Shown: positions 7,629 to 16,291 of the stretch, one piece after another
How positions within the stretch are numbered: position 1 is the stretch's first letter
Layout of the letters: each line of letters opens with the position of its first letter
From: DAOPZC01 sp035353175
Lineage (GTDB): Bacteria; Verrucomicrobiota; Kiritimatiellia; RFP12; UBA1067
Reading direction: 5' to 3'
DNA length: 64,000 bases
NCBI GenBank assembly: GCA_035353175.1
Contig: DAOPZC010000001.1
Span: 186,001 to 250,000 of the forward strand
Notes under the pieces: generated by a model
Databases searched by the model: none
What the model saw: only the letters and a program-made list of their open reading frames with translations
Told to the model about the DNA's origin: nothing
Position numbers and translations under genes: made by a program

Positions 7629-8780
7629 CTATTTCAGCGGCGGCAGTTTGGCGGCGATATAGCAGGCCTGGTGGCGGTTATTGTCGAAGACGATGTGCAG
7701 CCACTGGCGGTCCTTGCTCACGAACCCTTCGGGATAATTGAGGCAGCCTTTGGGGCCGTCCACCGATTCTGCGACCAGCGTGCGGCGGTAGGCCCAGCTC
7801 TGCATGCCGTCGAAGCTGATCCAGAGCGCGAGCGGGCTGCGGTGCCTGGGATTCGGGTTGTGCACGAGCGCCACGGCGTCGCCGCCGAGCGAAAAGAGCG
7901 TGGCCTTTGAACCGGGGTTGGGGATCTCCGTTTTGACGGCCGCTTCGGGCCAGGTCTGGCCGCCGTCTTTCGATTCGGCGCCGTACAGCACGCCGCCGAG
8001 GCGGTCGGCGCGGATGGTCATCTTGAGGGTGCCGTCGGCGAGTTCGACGATGCTGGGCTCGGCCCAGCCGAAATAGAGCGGATCGTCGGTCAGGCGGATG
8101 TTCCCGTGCTCGCTCCACGTCTTGCCGCCGTCGCTGCTGATCAGCACGCCGTTGCGCGGGTCACAGAGTTTGCGCTCCTCGTGATAGGAGGTGGCGGTGT
8201 CCTGCGGCGAGCGCAGGTAGTGCTGGAACGGCACGATCAGCCGGCCGTCGCGGGTGACGATGTGGCTGCGGATGAAACAGTTGTGGCCCAGCCGGCCGGG
8301 CAGGAGCTCAGGCTTGCCCCAGCTCTTGCCGTCCGGCGTGCCGCGCAGGAGCCAGGACTGCCAGCGCTTGCCCCAGGAGAACGTGTCGCCGTGCGTCGCG
8401 AAAAAGAGCAGCGCTTCCTTGTCGGTCACGATCAGCTCGGTCGGCCCCTGGCCCACGGTGTCGCCGGAGCGCGGCAGGCCGGTGTCGAAAGCCTCCAGCC
8501 TGCTCCACGTCTGGCCGTGGTCGTGGCTGCGCGTGACGCCCACGTAGTTCTTCGGCGACGGCTCGCGCGAATCGCCGGCGAGGATGAAGAGCAGCCACGA
8601 GCCATCGGCCATTTCGCGGACCGTGGTATCGCAGACCATGCTGTCGGGCTTAAGGCCGTCGTAGGCGAGCACGCGGCGGTCCTGCTTGGCGTCCTCGACG
8701 GCTTGTTTGTCCCAGGCGACTGACTGGGCCCCGCCGAGAGCCGGCAGCAGGGAGAGAAGCAACAGGAGGTTTTTTTTCAT
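7629..8780 (-). CDS. Secreted sialidase-like BNR-repeat protein (copy 2)
   Basis: 383 aa with a short lysine-led signal peptide ending near LGGAQS. Asp-box motifs SHDHGQTW, SSDGGKTW and SKDGGQTW are spaced through the chain, with a degenerate SFDGMQSW late in the protein. The start codon overlaps the stop codon of the Nramp-like gene by four bases (ATGA), so translation is probably coupled. Sialidase-type propeller, likely periplasmic or secreted. It and the neighbouring copy 1 may remove different terminal sugars. True substrate not provable from the sequence. Confidence 0.83.
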   Translation of the reverse strand: MKKNLLLLLSLLPALGGAQSVAWDKQAVEDAKQDRRVLAYDGLKPDSMVCDTTVREMADGSWLLFILAGDSREPSPKNYVGVTRSHDHGQTWSRLEAFDTGLPRSGDTVGQGPTELIVTDKEALLFFATHGDTFSWGKRWQSWLLRGTPDGKSWGKPELLPGRLGHNCFIRSHIVTRDGRLIVPFQHYLRSPQDTATSYHEERKLCDPRNGVLISSDGGKTWSEHGNIRLTDDPLYFGWAEPSIVELADGTLKMTIRADRLGGVLYGAESKDGGQTWPEAAVKTEIPNPGSKATLFSLGGDAVALVHNPNPRHRSPLALWISFDGMQSWAYRRTLVAESVDGPKGCLNYPEGFVSKDRQWLHIVFDNNRHQACYIAAKLPPLK

Positions 8781-10036
8781 GGCGTGTTAATGAACTGCCG
8801 GAAGAGCGCTAGCGCGCCGGTCACGGCGATGATGCAGGAAAAAAGCAGGGCGAGGACCAGGCCCGCGTTCAGCGCGAAGCCGGCCCGGTGCTTGCCGAGC
8901 AGAGAGTTGCGGTTGATCAGCACCAGAATCACAGCGACGGTCAGCGGCAGCACGAAGACGTTGGAGATCTGCGCCATGACCGTGACCGCCACAGGATTGC
9001 GGCCGCCCAGCGCCGGCACGATCAGGCCGAAGCCCGCCGCCGCCAGGCATATGAGACGGAAGGCCCTCGAGTGGGGCTCCATGTGTCCCACGCGGTAGTC
9101 CGAGATCAGCAGCGGCGCGACCATCAGGATCGGGAAGATCGAAGAGAGGCCCGCGCTGAGCGTGCCGGCCATGAAGAGGGCGACCGCGAACTTGCCCGCC
9201 ACCGGCTCGAGCGTGTGGACCATGTCGAGGATCTTGACGATGTCTTTGCCGTGCGCGTAGAGCGCGCCGGCGGCGACGACCATGATCGCGCCGCTGATGA
9301 CGAACATCAGCGAGGCGGAGACCAGCGAATCGATGCTCTGCTGCTTGAGATCGGCGGCGGTCAGGCCTTTCTCCTTGAGCAGCAACGGCCGCGTGACGAA
9401 CGTGGGGGCCGCCATGGTGGTGCCGACGAAGGCCGCGATCATCAGCAGCGCGCCGGGCTCGTCCGGCACCGAGGGGAGCACGGCTTGCTTGAGGATGGCG
9501 GGCGAGGGCCAGACCACAAACATGGAGATGATGAAGGTCAGACCCATGAGCATGACGAAGAAGGCCAGCACCTTCTCGAAGAAGCTGTAGCGCCCGATCA
9601 TGAGCAGGCCGTAGATGACTCCGATCAGCACGACGGCGATGCCCAGCGTCGCGGCGTAGCTCTCCTTCGGCAAGGCGGGGAAGAACATGCCGAGCGTCTC
9701 ATAGATCGCGCCCGACGAGAGCGTCAGAATGCCGCCGAGGCAGGTGTACTGGGCGGTCGCCACGCCGACGAGAATCAGGAGCGCCAGCGTCCGGCCGAAC
9801 GGGAGCTGGCGCTTGATGGCGTGCAGCGCGGTCTCGCCGGTCACGACGGCCATCCGGCCGTAGGCCTCCATCAGGACGCCGGAGAAGAGGCAGCTCAGGA
9901 AGAGCACCCAGACGAGCTGCAGGCCGTACTGGCTGCCGGCTTTGGCCATGGAGGTGACGCTGCCTGTGCCGATGGTGTAGCCGATGGCGAAGATGCCGGG
10001 CCCGAGAATCGCGAGAAGGCGTTTGAGTGTGTGCAT
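8777..10036 (-). CDS. Nramp-fold membrane transporter lacking the classical metal motifs
   Basis: About 419 aa with some eleven hydrophobic segments and the Nramp/APC fold signature GPGIFAIGY at the first helix. In classical Nramp metal transporters this helix carries DPGN and helix 6 carries MPH; here the equivalent stretches read TIGTGSV and GTTMAAPTFVTRP, so the manganese/iron-binding residues are missing. It therefore belongs to a divergent branch and may carry something other than Mn or Fe. I chose the ATG at 10036 because AGGAAG precedes it by about seven bases; an ATG at 10063 is possible. It shares an ATGA overlap with a sialidase gene, which suggests a role in the glycan pathway. Confidence 0.8.
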   Translation of the reverse strand: MHTLKRLLAILGPGIFAIGYTIGTGSVTSMAKAGSQYGLQLVWVLFLSCLFSGVLMEAYGRMAVVTGETALHAIKRQLPFGRTLALLILVGVATAQYTCLGGILTLSSGAIYETLGMFFPALPKESYAATLGIAVVLIGVIYGLLMIGRYSFFEKVLAFFVMLMGLTFIISMFVVWPSPAILKQAVLPSVPDEPGALLMIAAFVGTTMAAPTFVTRPLLLKEKGLTAADLKQQSIDSLVSASLMFVISGAIMVVAAGALYAHGKDIVKILDMVHTLEPVAGKFAVALFMAGTLSAGLSSIFPILMVAPLLISDYRVGHMEPHSRAFRLICLAAAGFGLIVPALGGRNPVAVTVMAQISNVFVLPLTVAVILVLINRNSLLGKHRAGFALNAGLVLALLFSCIIAVTGALALFRQFINTP

Positions 10037-10076
10037 AGGGGTCTTCCTAACCATGAAACACATGAAACTTCATGGT

Positions 10077-10850
10077 TTACGCGTTGAGGCTGCGCAGCGC
10101 GGTGACGGTCTCGCGGCAGGCGTTGTAGAACAGGCCCACGTCCACCGAATAGGCGATGTACTGCACGCCCGCCGCGATCCAGCGCTGCGCCTGGGTCAGG
10201 GAGTCGGCGAAGACGCCGATCGTCTTGCCCTTGCGCTTGGCGACGGCGATGATCTCCTGCATTTTCTCGAGCACGCGGGGATCTTCGATCTGGCCCGGGA
10301 TGCCCAGCGCCTGCGAGAGGTCGTACGGCCCGATGAAGAGGATGTCCACGCCGGAGACGTCGGCGATTTTTTCGTATTCGCCCAGGCAGGTGCTTTCGAG
10401 CTGGAGGATGACGAGGGCCTGGTTGGCGGCCTTGAAATAGGCGGCGCGGTCGAGCGCCGAATACTGTGCGGCGCGCACAAAGCGGCAGACGCCGCGGTGG
10501 CCGAGCGGCGCGAACTTGGCCGCGTCCACGACCGCCTCGGCGTCGGCCTTGGAGGACATCTGGGGAACCTGGACGCCGGCTGCGCCCAGGTCGAGCGGTT
10601 GCGACACGCTCTCGGCGGAACAGTCCCGCGTGCGCACGATCGGCATCACGCCGGAGACCTCGGCGGCGCGCACGAGGTTCTGCAGCGTCTCCAGGTGGAT
10701 GGGGCCGTGCTCCATATCCAGAATGCAGAAGTCGAAGCCCGCGTGCCCGATGACTTCGATGAATTCGGGGGCCGTCGTCTTGCAGAAAACGCCGATCAGG
10801 ACGTCACCGGACTCCAGCCGGCTCCGCCACGTATTCGGAGAGGGTGTCAT
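10077..10850 (-). CDS. HpcH/HpaI-family class II aldolase (copy 2)
   Basis: 257 aa from the ATG at 10850, which has AAAGGA ten bases upstream; a TTG at 10871 would add seven residues. Family residues are visible: LDMEHGPIH (His), IVRTRD (Arg), LQLEST (Glu metal ligand) and VDILFIGPYDLSQ (Asp). The family performs reversible aldol cleavage of 2-keto-3-deoxy or 4-hydroxy-2-oxo acids. It lies between the LamG protein and the Nramp-like transporter in the minus-strand catabolic series. Closer to copy 3 than to copy 1 in the GPYDLS segment. Confidence 0.9.
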   Translation of the reverse strand: MTPSPNTWRSRLESGDVLIGVFCKTTAPEFIEVIGHAGFDFCILDMEHGPIHLETLQNLVRAAEVSGVMPIVRTRDCSAESVSQPLDLGAAGVQVPQMSSKADAEAVVDAAKFAPLGHRGVCRFVRAAQYSALDRAAYFKAANQALVILQLESTCLGEYEKIADVSGVDILFIGPYDLSQALGIPGQIEDPRVLEKMQEIIAVAKRKGKTIGVFADSLTQAQRWIAAGVQYIAYSVDVGLFYNACRETVTALRSLNA

Positions 10851-10926
10851 TGTATCGAAATCCTTTCTCAATCATTCATTCTATTGGCGGACGCCTGATC
10901 CCTGGCGGGCAAGCGTCCCCGTGCGG

Positions 10927-13900
10927 TCACATGAGGCGCATGAGTGTGCCTCCGCCGTACCCCAAATACAAGAATTGACTGGGCGTCCGTGCGCCTTCGC
11001 TCACGCGCCAACAGTCGAGCAGGCCGTTGAAAGCGTCCGCTCCTCCGGCCACCCCGCCCAGCGTGAACCAGTGGCTCTGATGCCGCGCAGCGGGATAGAA
11101 TCGGTTGGCCACCGTGCCTGCCGAAACGCCGTCGACGAAGAGCGTCCACGTTCCGGTGTCGCCGAGTCGCGGCGTGAAGGTGAGGGCCAGATGGTGCCAG
11201 CCGCTCGCGAGGCGGGCGGCGTCAAAGGGAAAGGCCGTGTCCGCCACCGGGGTCTGGGCCGGCGTGCGGCAGAAGAGCCGGAACGCGGCCGAGTTGCCGC
11301 TTTTCGCGAGGGTCAGGCGCCAGCCGTAGCCGGCGTCAAAACGTGTGCCCGCCAGCGTTTGAACCTGACCGTCAGCGCCTCCGTTCCAGAACATCCAGCC
11401 CTCGACGGTGAACGCCCGGTCGAGTTCGACGCGGTTGCCGAGGTTCTGCACGCGCAGGTAGTCTGACGAGAAGGCGGCCGACCCGGCGTTGGCGCGCGCG
11501 TCGCCCACGAAGTTCGTGCTGGCGTCCGGCGTCGGGACGAAGCGCTTGAACTGCGCCGTCGATCCGGTCGGCGCGTAGACGTCCGGCAGGAAGGAATAGC
11601 GGGGCTCGACCTGGCTTGTCGCGTCGAGGTGTGTGCCGTCGCTGTCGAGCTTCCAATACGCGACGGTCGCAGGGTCGGGCAGCGCGGGCGGTGCGCCGTG
11701 TGCGTTCAAGAACTGAGAGGGGGCGAGCGCGCCCTTGGTCAGACGTGCGCTGTCGATCGCGCCGATGACGGAATTCGCCGACCAGGGGCGTCCGCCGATG
11801 TAGAGGCAGGCCGGCGCTGAGCGGGTCGGCGTGACGCTGTTCTCGAGAGTGCCTTGCAGCACGCCATTCACGTAGAGCGACCACGTCCCCTTTCCGACGG
11901 AGACGTCGTAGACCAGCGCGACGTGGCGCCAGACGTTAAGCGTCTTGTCATCCGTCGATCCGCTGAAGGCGACATCGTTCACCAGGGTTGAGCTTCCGGC
12001 GTAGAGGACGTAGCCGTTGGAACGGTAGGTGAAGTTGAGCGACATGCTTCCCGTCTGGAAGTTGGGGGAAACACCGGCGCCAAAAAGCAATTGCCAGTTC
12101 CCGGGGTTCTGGGTCCGGTAGAACCAGGCCTCCCACGTGAAGCTGTTCGTGTAGCAGAGCGTCTCGCGCAGTGTCAGGTCGGCGGTGGCAAGATAGGCGC
12201 GTGCGGCCGATGCCGAGGGCGTGTTGAAGACGAGGCTGCCGGAGTTGGTGGCGGGGTCGCCCTGGAAGGCGGTGGCCTCGTCGGAGTTGGAAATGGCGGC
12301 GTGATCCGCGTTGGTGGTGACCTTGTGGAGGGGCGTCAGCGGCGGGCTGAACGACCAGGCGCCGGTCACGTCGGCCACGTCGAGGTAGAGTCCGTCCTCC
12401 GAGTTGAGCGGCCAGAGCGCGAGCACGTCGGTTGCAGGCGCCGCGCCGTCCTCCGCGTTCAGAAACTGGCTCGGCGTCAGCGCCGTCTTGCAAACGCGCC
12501 AGCAGTCCAGAAAGCCGCAGAAGGTGTTGCCGTTGCCGACGCGCCCCGAGAGGTGGAAATACTCGGACGAGGTGGTGCCGCTGCGCACGTGGCCATTGGT
12601 GACCGCGCCTTGCACGACACCGTCGAGGTAGCAGCGCCACACGCCTTGCGCCTGATCACCCGCGCCGGCGTCGTAGACTAGCGCCACGTGTTTCCAGCGG
12701 TCGCCCCAGCTTTCGAGATCGCCGGAAAGCGGGGCGTCGCCCACCAGAATGCCGGCGTCATCTTCGGCGAAAATGACGAACTGTCGAAGGCCGCTGCTCT
12801 GTTTTTTGAGAGCGAAGGCCCAACCTTTGGTCGCGATGCGCGTGTTGGCAATGAACTGAATGTCGGCGTCATAACTTTGGCGCCGCGGGCAGAGCCATCC
12901 TTCGACCGTGAAGCTGTTGGTCACTTCCAGTTCCCGTCCGAGGTCCGCGACACGCAGGCAGGCGCCGACCGCTTGGGCAAAGACCGAGCCGGTGTTGCCG
13001 CTGGGCAGGCTGAGCGCGCTGTTCGGCGGTTGGCCTGCGAAGGCTTGTTCTGCGGAGGCCCGTATGGCGGTGGTGTGATTCGTGACATCGAGGCCGTTCG
13101 ACAGATGGGCTTTGCCGAGGAAGTCTCGCGCGTCGAGCGTGCCGTCCGCGCCGCTGTCCAGCCGCCAGTAAGCGACCGTGCGCGGCAGGGTTTCGGTTTC
13201 GGGCACAGCCGTGCCCGCGTTTAAAAAGGCGGCGGTGGCGAGCGCCGTGTCGGATACGCGCCAATAGTCCAGCTTGAGTGTCCCCGTGTTGCCTGTCGGC
13301 CGGCCCCCCAGCGAGAAAATCGCGTCAGAGGTGGTGAGCGTTGCGGGACGGCTGGCGTTGGTGATCGCGCCGCACGACTGCGCGTCGACGAACAGTGCCC
13401 ACACGCCCTGCTGGGCGGACCCCGCATCGCGGTCATAGGTGAGGGCGACATGGCGCCAGACGTTGGTCGAGTCCGGATCGTTTGACACGGGGAAAGCCTT
13501 GTCGCCGATCTGGCCGTCGACGTAGAGGACCCAGTTGCTGCCGCCGTTGCGCAGCGAGAGGATCCAGCGGCCCGCGCCGCCCATGTGGTTGCCGACGAGG
13601 TAGTGCCAGGCGGTGCCGGGCGGATTGCTGGCGCGGTTGATCCAGCCCTCGACGGTGAAGCTGTTGGTGATATTGAGTCGCGCGCTGACGGCGGTGTTCG
13701 TCAGGCAGTTCTGCGAGGGGCTGAGGCCCACGGCGGTCTGGTTGGTGGGGCTGGCCAGGAAACCGCCGGTCGCATCGGGGTTGGGCGGCAGCGCCGACCA
13801 GCCGTCGAGTGCGGTTTCCGGCGTCGCGGATCCGCACAGACGCAGGTCGTTCGCCGGGGCGAGCAGGCAGCGCGTGTTCAGCGCGTTGCCGTCCGCCTCA

Positions 13901-14028
13901 TAGTCCAGTTTCCAGAGCGCGACCGTGTCGGCGCGAGCGGATACGAGGCCGGCGCCGAAAAGGAGAATAAGAACGCTGAACGCCGAAGGCAACGACTCAA
14001 CTTTATGCAAATCCCCGATGCGATTCAT
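10927..14028 (-). CDS. Secreted protein with four LamG-like (concanavalin-fold) repeats
   Basis: 1033 aa with a signal peptide (hydrophobic core VLILLFGAGL, cut near SARADT). The rest is four repeats of about 250 residues, each opening with a motif like VAYWRLDS or VALWKLDY, containing FTVEGW (FTWEAW in the third), and later a WRHVALTYD or WHHLALTF strand. This is the LamG/pentraxin jelly-roll pattern, which binds carbohydrates or proteins on cell surfaces. No enzymatic motif, anchor or sorting signal was seen at the C-terminus. AGGAG sits nine bases before the ATG. In this locus it probably binds the glycan that the neighbouring sialidases attack (inference). Confidence 0.88.
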   Translation of the reverse strand: MNRIGDLHKVESLPSAFSVLILLFGAGLVSARADTVALWKLDYEADGNALNTRCLLAPANDLRLCGSATPETALDGWSALPPNPDATGGFLASPTNQTAVGLSPSQNCLTNTAVSARLNITNSFTVEGWINRASNPPGTAWHYLVGNHMGGAGRWILSLRNGGSNWVLYVDGQIGDKAFPVSNDPDSTNVWRHVALTYDRDAGSAQQGVWALFVDAQSCGAITNASRPATLTTSDAIFSLGGRPTGNTGTLKLDYWRVSDTALATAAFLNAGTAVPETETLPRTVAYWRLDSGADGTLDARDFLGKAHLSNGLDVTNHTTAIRASAEQAFAGQPPNSALSLPSGNTGSVFAQAVGACLRVADLGRELEVTNSFTVEGWLCPRRQSYDADIQFIANTRIATKGWAFALKKQSSGLRQFVIFAEDDAGILVGDAPLSGDLESWGDRWKHVALVYDAGAGDQAQGVWRCYLDGVVQGAVTNGHVRSGTTSSEYFHLSGRVGNGNTFCGFLDCWRVCKTALTPSQFLNAEDGAAPATDVLALWPLNSEDGLYLDVADVTGAWSFSPPLTPLHKVTTNADHAAISNSDEATAFQGDPATNSGSLVFNTPSASAARAYLATADLTLRETLCYTNSFTWEAWFYRTQNPGNWQLLFGAGVSPNFQTGSMSLNFTYRSNGYVLYAGSSTLVNDVAFSGSTDDKTLNVWRHVALVYDVSVGKGTWSLYVNGVLQGTLENSVTPTRSAPACLYIGGRPWSANSVIGAIDSARLTKGALAPSQFLNAHGAPPALPDPATVAYWKLDSDGTHLDATSQVEPRYSFLPDVYAPTGSTAQFKRFVPTPDASTNFVGDARANAGSAAFSSDYLRVQNLGNRVELDRAFTVEGWMFWNGGADGQVQTLAGTRFDAGYGWRLTLAKSGNSAAFRLFCRTPAQTPVADTAFPFDAARLASGWHHLALTFTPRLGDTGTWTLFVDGVSAGTVANRFYPAARHQSHWFTLGGVAGGADAFNGLLDCWRVSEGARTPSQFLYLGYGGGTLMRLM

Positions 14029-14064
14029 AATGCCGTACTCCTGTCGAACCGTGACGGTGCGGTG

Positions 14065-15849
14065 CTATTTGAACCATTCTTCTCCGATGATCCGGCCCAG
14101 AAGATAGAACTTGTGGTCCGGGAACCAGAGCACGCCCTGTCCGTCGGCGACCGTGTAACTCGTGTAGAACGAGTTGCCGTTCTCGCGCTCCGCGAAGAGC
14201 TTCGGCGCCGCGAAGGAGATGGGCTGCTCGGCGTTCGGGTCGAAGCGGCCGGCGATCAGGTAGAGCGGCCCGCGCTTCTGGTACTCGCTCTTGCCCTCGA
14301 AGTCGAAGGTGTTGTGGACGAGCGCGAAGTAGAAGCCGCTCGCGGCCTCGCAGCCCTTCCAGTCGTAGAGCGGACAAGGCGAGCGGGGATGCAGGTAGGG
14401 CGTGCCGCCGTCGCGGTCGAGCAGCGGCTTCGGCTGCGACCACGTCGTGCCGCCGTCGCGGCTCTGCGTCCAGAAAGGATGCCCCGCGCCGGTGCGCATC
14501 AGGCCGAAGAGCCGCCCGTCGGGCAACTTGACGAGTCCGATCTCCTCTGCGGCGGAGCCGAACTTTGGATGCTCGACCTTGAGCGCCTTTTCGTTGGTGG
14601 AGAAGAAGCTGAGCTTGAGGGCGTCGACGGCCGGGTTGGCGTCGATGTTGTCGAACTGCAGGAAGTCGAGCATGCAGCTGCTTTTGGCCTCGGCAGGCGC
14701 CTTGCCGTGGCGCGAGACGCCGACGAAGTAGCGGCCCTCTTTGCCGAGCCGCAGCGGGCGCTGCCAGTTGCACCAGCTCGGCGGAACCAGCGGGTCTTCG
14801 GGGTCGCGCAGCATACGCGGCATCGCCACCATTTTCGGGGCGGACCAGGTGTCGCCCTTGTCGTCGGAGTACGCGCCGAACATCTGGCCGCAATGCGGGC
14901 CGCGGCTGGTGGTCTGCTGGTTCCAGAGGCAGTAGAGTCGGCCGGACGTGCTGAACATCGGCTGCTGCCAGCTCGCCAGCAGGGCGGGGTTTTTCTTGTT
15001 GGGGGAGCCGGCGAGGATGACCGGCGCGCTCCAGCTCTCGCCCTTGTCCGTGCTCTTCGAGAAGGCGATGTGCTGGTCGATGTCCGCTTCTTTGGAGGCC
15101 TGCGTCCAGAAGGCGTAGAACGCGCCCTCGTGCGCGATCACCTGGAAGTGGTCATTGTAGGTGTCGCCGGGCTTCGCTGCGTCGCGCTTCGCCGGGTCGC
15201 GCGGCTGGTGCGGCACGAAGACCACGTAGTCGGGGCGGTTGACCAGGATATCGCGCGCGTCTTCCTGCGCGTCGAGGCGCGCTGAGCCGTTCCGCAGCCC
15301 CTCCACGACGCGCGCGACGCGTGCGTTCGGCACGAAGAAATCCTGGCCCGCGAGGTCGACGCCCGCGAGCACGGCCCACTTCTTGAAGGTGAAGCGCTCG
15401 CCCCGCTTGACCGGTTTCTGGTAGATGCGCACGACGTCGATCCGGTTCGAGCCGAAGAGCTGGAAGCTCGGCGGTGCCTGCACCCAGGTGAAGCCGAGGG
15501 CCTCCAGCTCGGCGGCGTTCGAGCAGGACGTGCCCTTGATGTCGGGCGCCGGCGTGAGGACCGTGAGCAGGCCGTCCTTGGCGACGGCCAGCGGCTTGCC
15601 GCCGTCGATGGTGAGCGCGAGCACGGGCAGGCCGCGGAGGCCCGCGGGCGGCTCGTGATAGAGGAACGCGCGGTCCGTGAAGACGGCCGCGCCCTTTTCG
15701 ATGACCCCGGGCTGCGCGCCCGGCACCTTTTCGAACGCCGCGCCCGGACCGGTCATGAACGCGCCTGCCGTGATCGGTCCGCCCCATCCGGCACACGCGG
15801 TCAATCCCGCGAGCGCCGCCGCCTGTGCCAGCCGTTGTGTCATATGCAT
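14065..15849 (-). CDS. Sialidase-like BNR-repeat protein, possible lipoprotein (copy 3)
   Basis: 594 aa, longer than the other copies because of an N-terminal region of about 180 residues before the propeller. The signal sequence ends in GLTAC, a plausible lipobox, so it may be an outer-membrane lipoprotein. Asp-boxes STDKGESW, SDDKGDTW and SRDGGTTW are present. It is most similar in layout to the sialidase at 19574-20971: both have a DYVVFVPHQP or DFVVFVPEVT strand followed by NDHFQV or NEHFLV. GGAG lies eight bases before the ATG. It heads the minus-strand series and is divergent from the GH109 gene. Confidence 0.83.
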   Translation of the reverse strand: MHMTQRLAQAAALAGLTACAGWGGPITAGAFMTGPGAAFEKVPGAQPGVIEKGAAVFTDRAFLYHEPPAGLRGLPVLALTIDGGKPLAVAKDGLLTVLTPAPDIKGTSCSNAAELEALGFTWVQAPPSFQLFGSNRIDVVRIYQKPVKRGERFTFKKWAVLAGVDLAGQDFFVPNARVARVVEGLRNGSARLDAQEDARDILVNRPDYVVFVPHQPRDPAKRDAAKPGDTYNDHFQVIAHEGAFYAFWTQASKEADIDQHIAFSKSTDKGESWSAPVILAGSPNKKNPALLASWQQPMFSTSGRLYCLWNQQTTSRGPHCGQMFGAYSDDKGDTWSAPKMVAMPRMLRDPEDPLVPPSWCNWQRPLRLGKEGRYFVGVSRHGKAPAEAKSSCMLDFLQFDNIDANPAVDALKLSFFSTNEKALKVEHPKFGSAAEEIGLVKLPDGRLFGLMRTGAGHPFWTQSRDGGTTWSQPKPLLDRDGGTPYLHPRSPCPLYDWKGCEAASGFYFALVHNTFDFEGKSEYQKRGPLYLIAGRFDPNAEQPISFAAPKLFAERENGNSFYTSYTVADGQGVLWFPDHKFYLLGRIIGEEWFK

Positions 15850-15949
15850 GAAAAAGGCTCCCGTTTATGAAGAGGTACGTGCCGCCGTCCGACGCGCTTG
15901 CGCGTTTTGGGGAGAACTTCGCGATCCCCATAAAACACCGGCTTTAATT

Positions 15950-15963
15950 ACCTGTATACCGGT
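15950..15963. promoter_or_regulatory. Imperfect palindrome between divergent sialidase and GH109 genes
   Basis: ACCTGTATACCGGT is a 14-base palindrome with one mismatched pair (ACC, GTATAC core, GGT). GntR-FCD and UxuR/ExuR-type regulators bind sequences with a GTATAC core, and a GntR-FCD gene lies 5 kb away, so this is a candidate operator for the divergent pair. The rest of the 442-base gap holds the inverted-repeat element described separately. Confidence 0.35.
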
Positions 15964-16014
15964 TTTTTATCAGAGAAAGGCGAGGGGAGTCAAGCGCAAA
16001 GGAGGCCTTAGGAA

Positions 16015-16149
16015 TAATCGGTTGGTGGCCGGGGCACGGGATTTTGCGTTTTTGATGACCGCGTGCCGCAAAACCGGGACCGTCCGCGTCCCCAGGCGCT
16101 CCGCACACGCCACGCACGAACCTCGTCCGCCCCCGTCACCAACCGATTA
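16015..16149. repeat. 135-base element bounded by perfect 13-base inverted repeats
   Basis: TAATCGGTTGGTG at 16015-16027 is exactly inverted as CACCAACCGATTA at 16137-16149. The interior has further self-complementarity (TTTTGCG with CGCAAAA). No coding frame is convincing. It may be a miniature inverted-repeat element, a structured RNA or a large operator region. I saw no obvious target-site duplication. Confidence 0.45.
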
Positions 16150-16177
16150 CGGGTTGGGATGTAGCCCGCCGCGCGGA

Positions 16178-16192
16178 TTCAACAAAGTTGAA
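16178..16192. repeat. Small hairpin upstream of the GH109 gene
   Basis: TTCAAC and GTTGAA are inverted around AAA, inside a GC-rich stretch about 100 bases before the GH109 start. It could be an mRNA leader hairpin or a dispersed palindrome. No U-tract follows, so it is not an intrinsic terminator. Confidence 0.3.
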
Positions 16193-16291
16193 CCCCAACG
16201 GCGGCGGCATTTGGGATGGTCAGGCCGCGCGTCTTTCTGCTATCCTGAAAAGACAGAGCGGGCGGCGGGGATGGCCGTCCAAGGAGGACGC

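Noticed and set aside
10927..14028. DNA-level tandem repeat or CRISPR array
   Set aside because: The repetition is at protein level (four LamG units of about 250 residues) with no short identical direct repeats.
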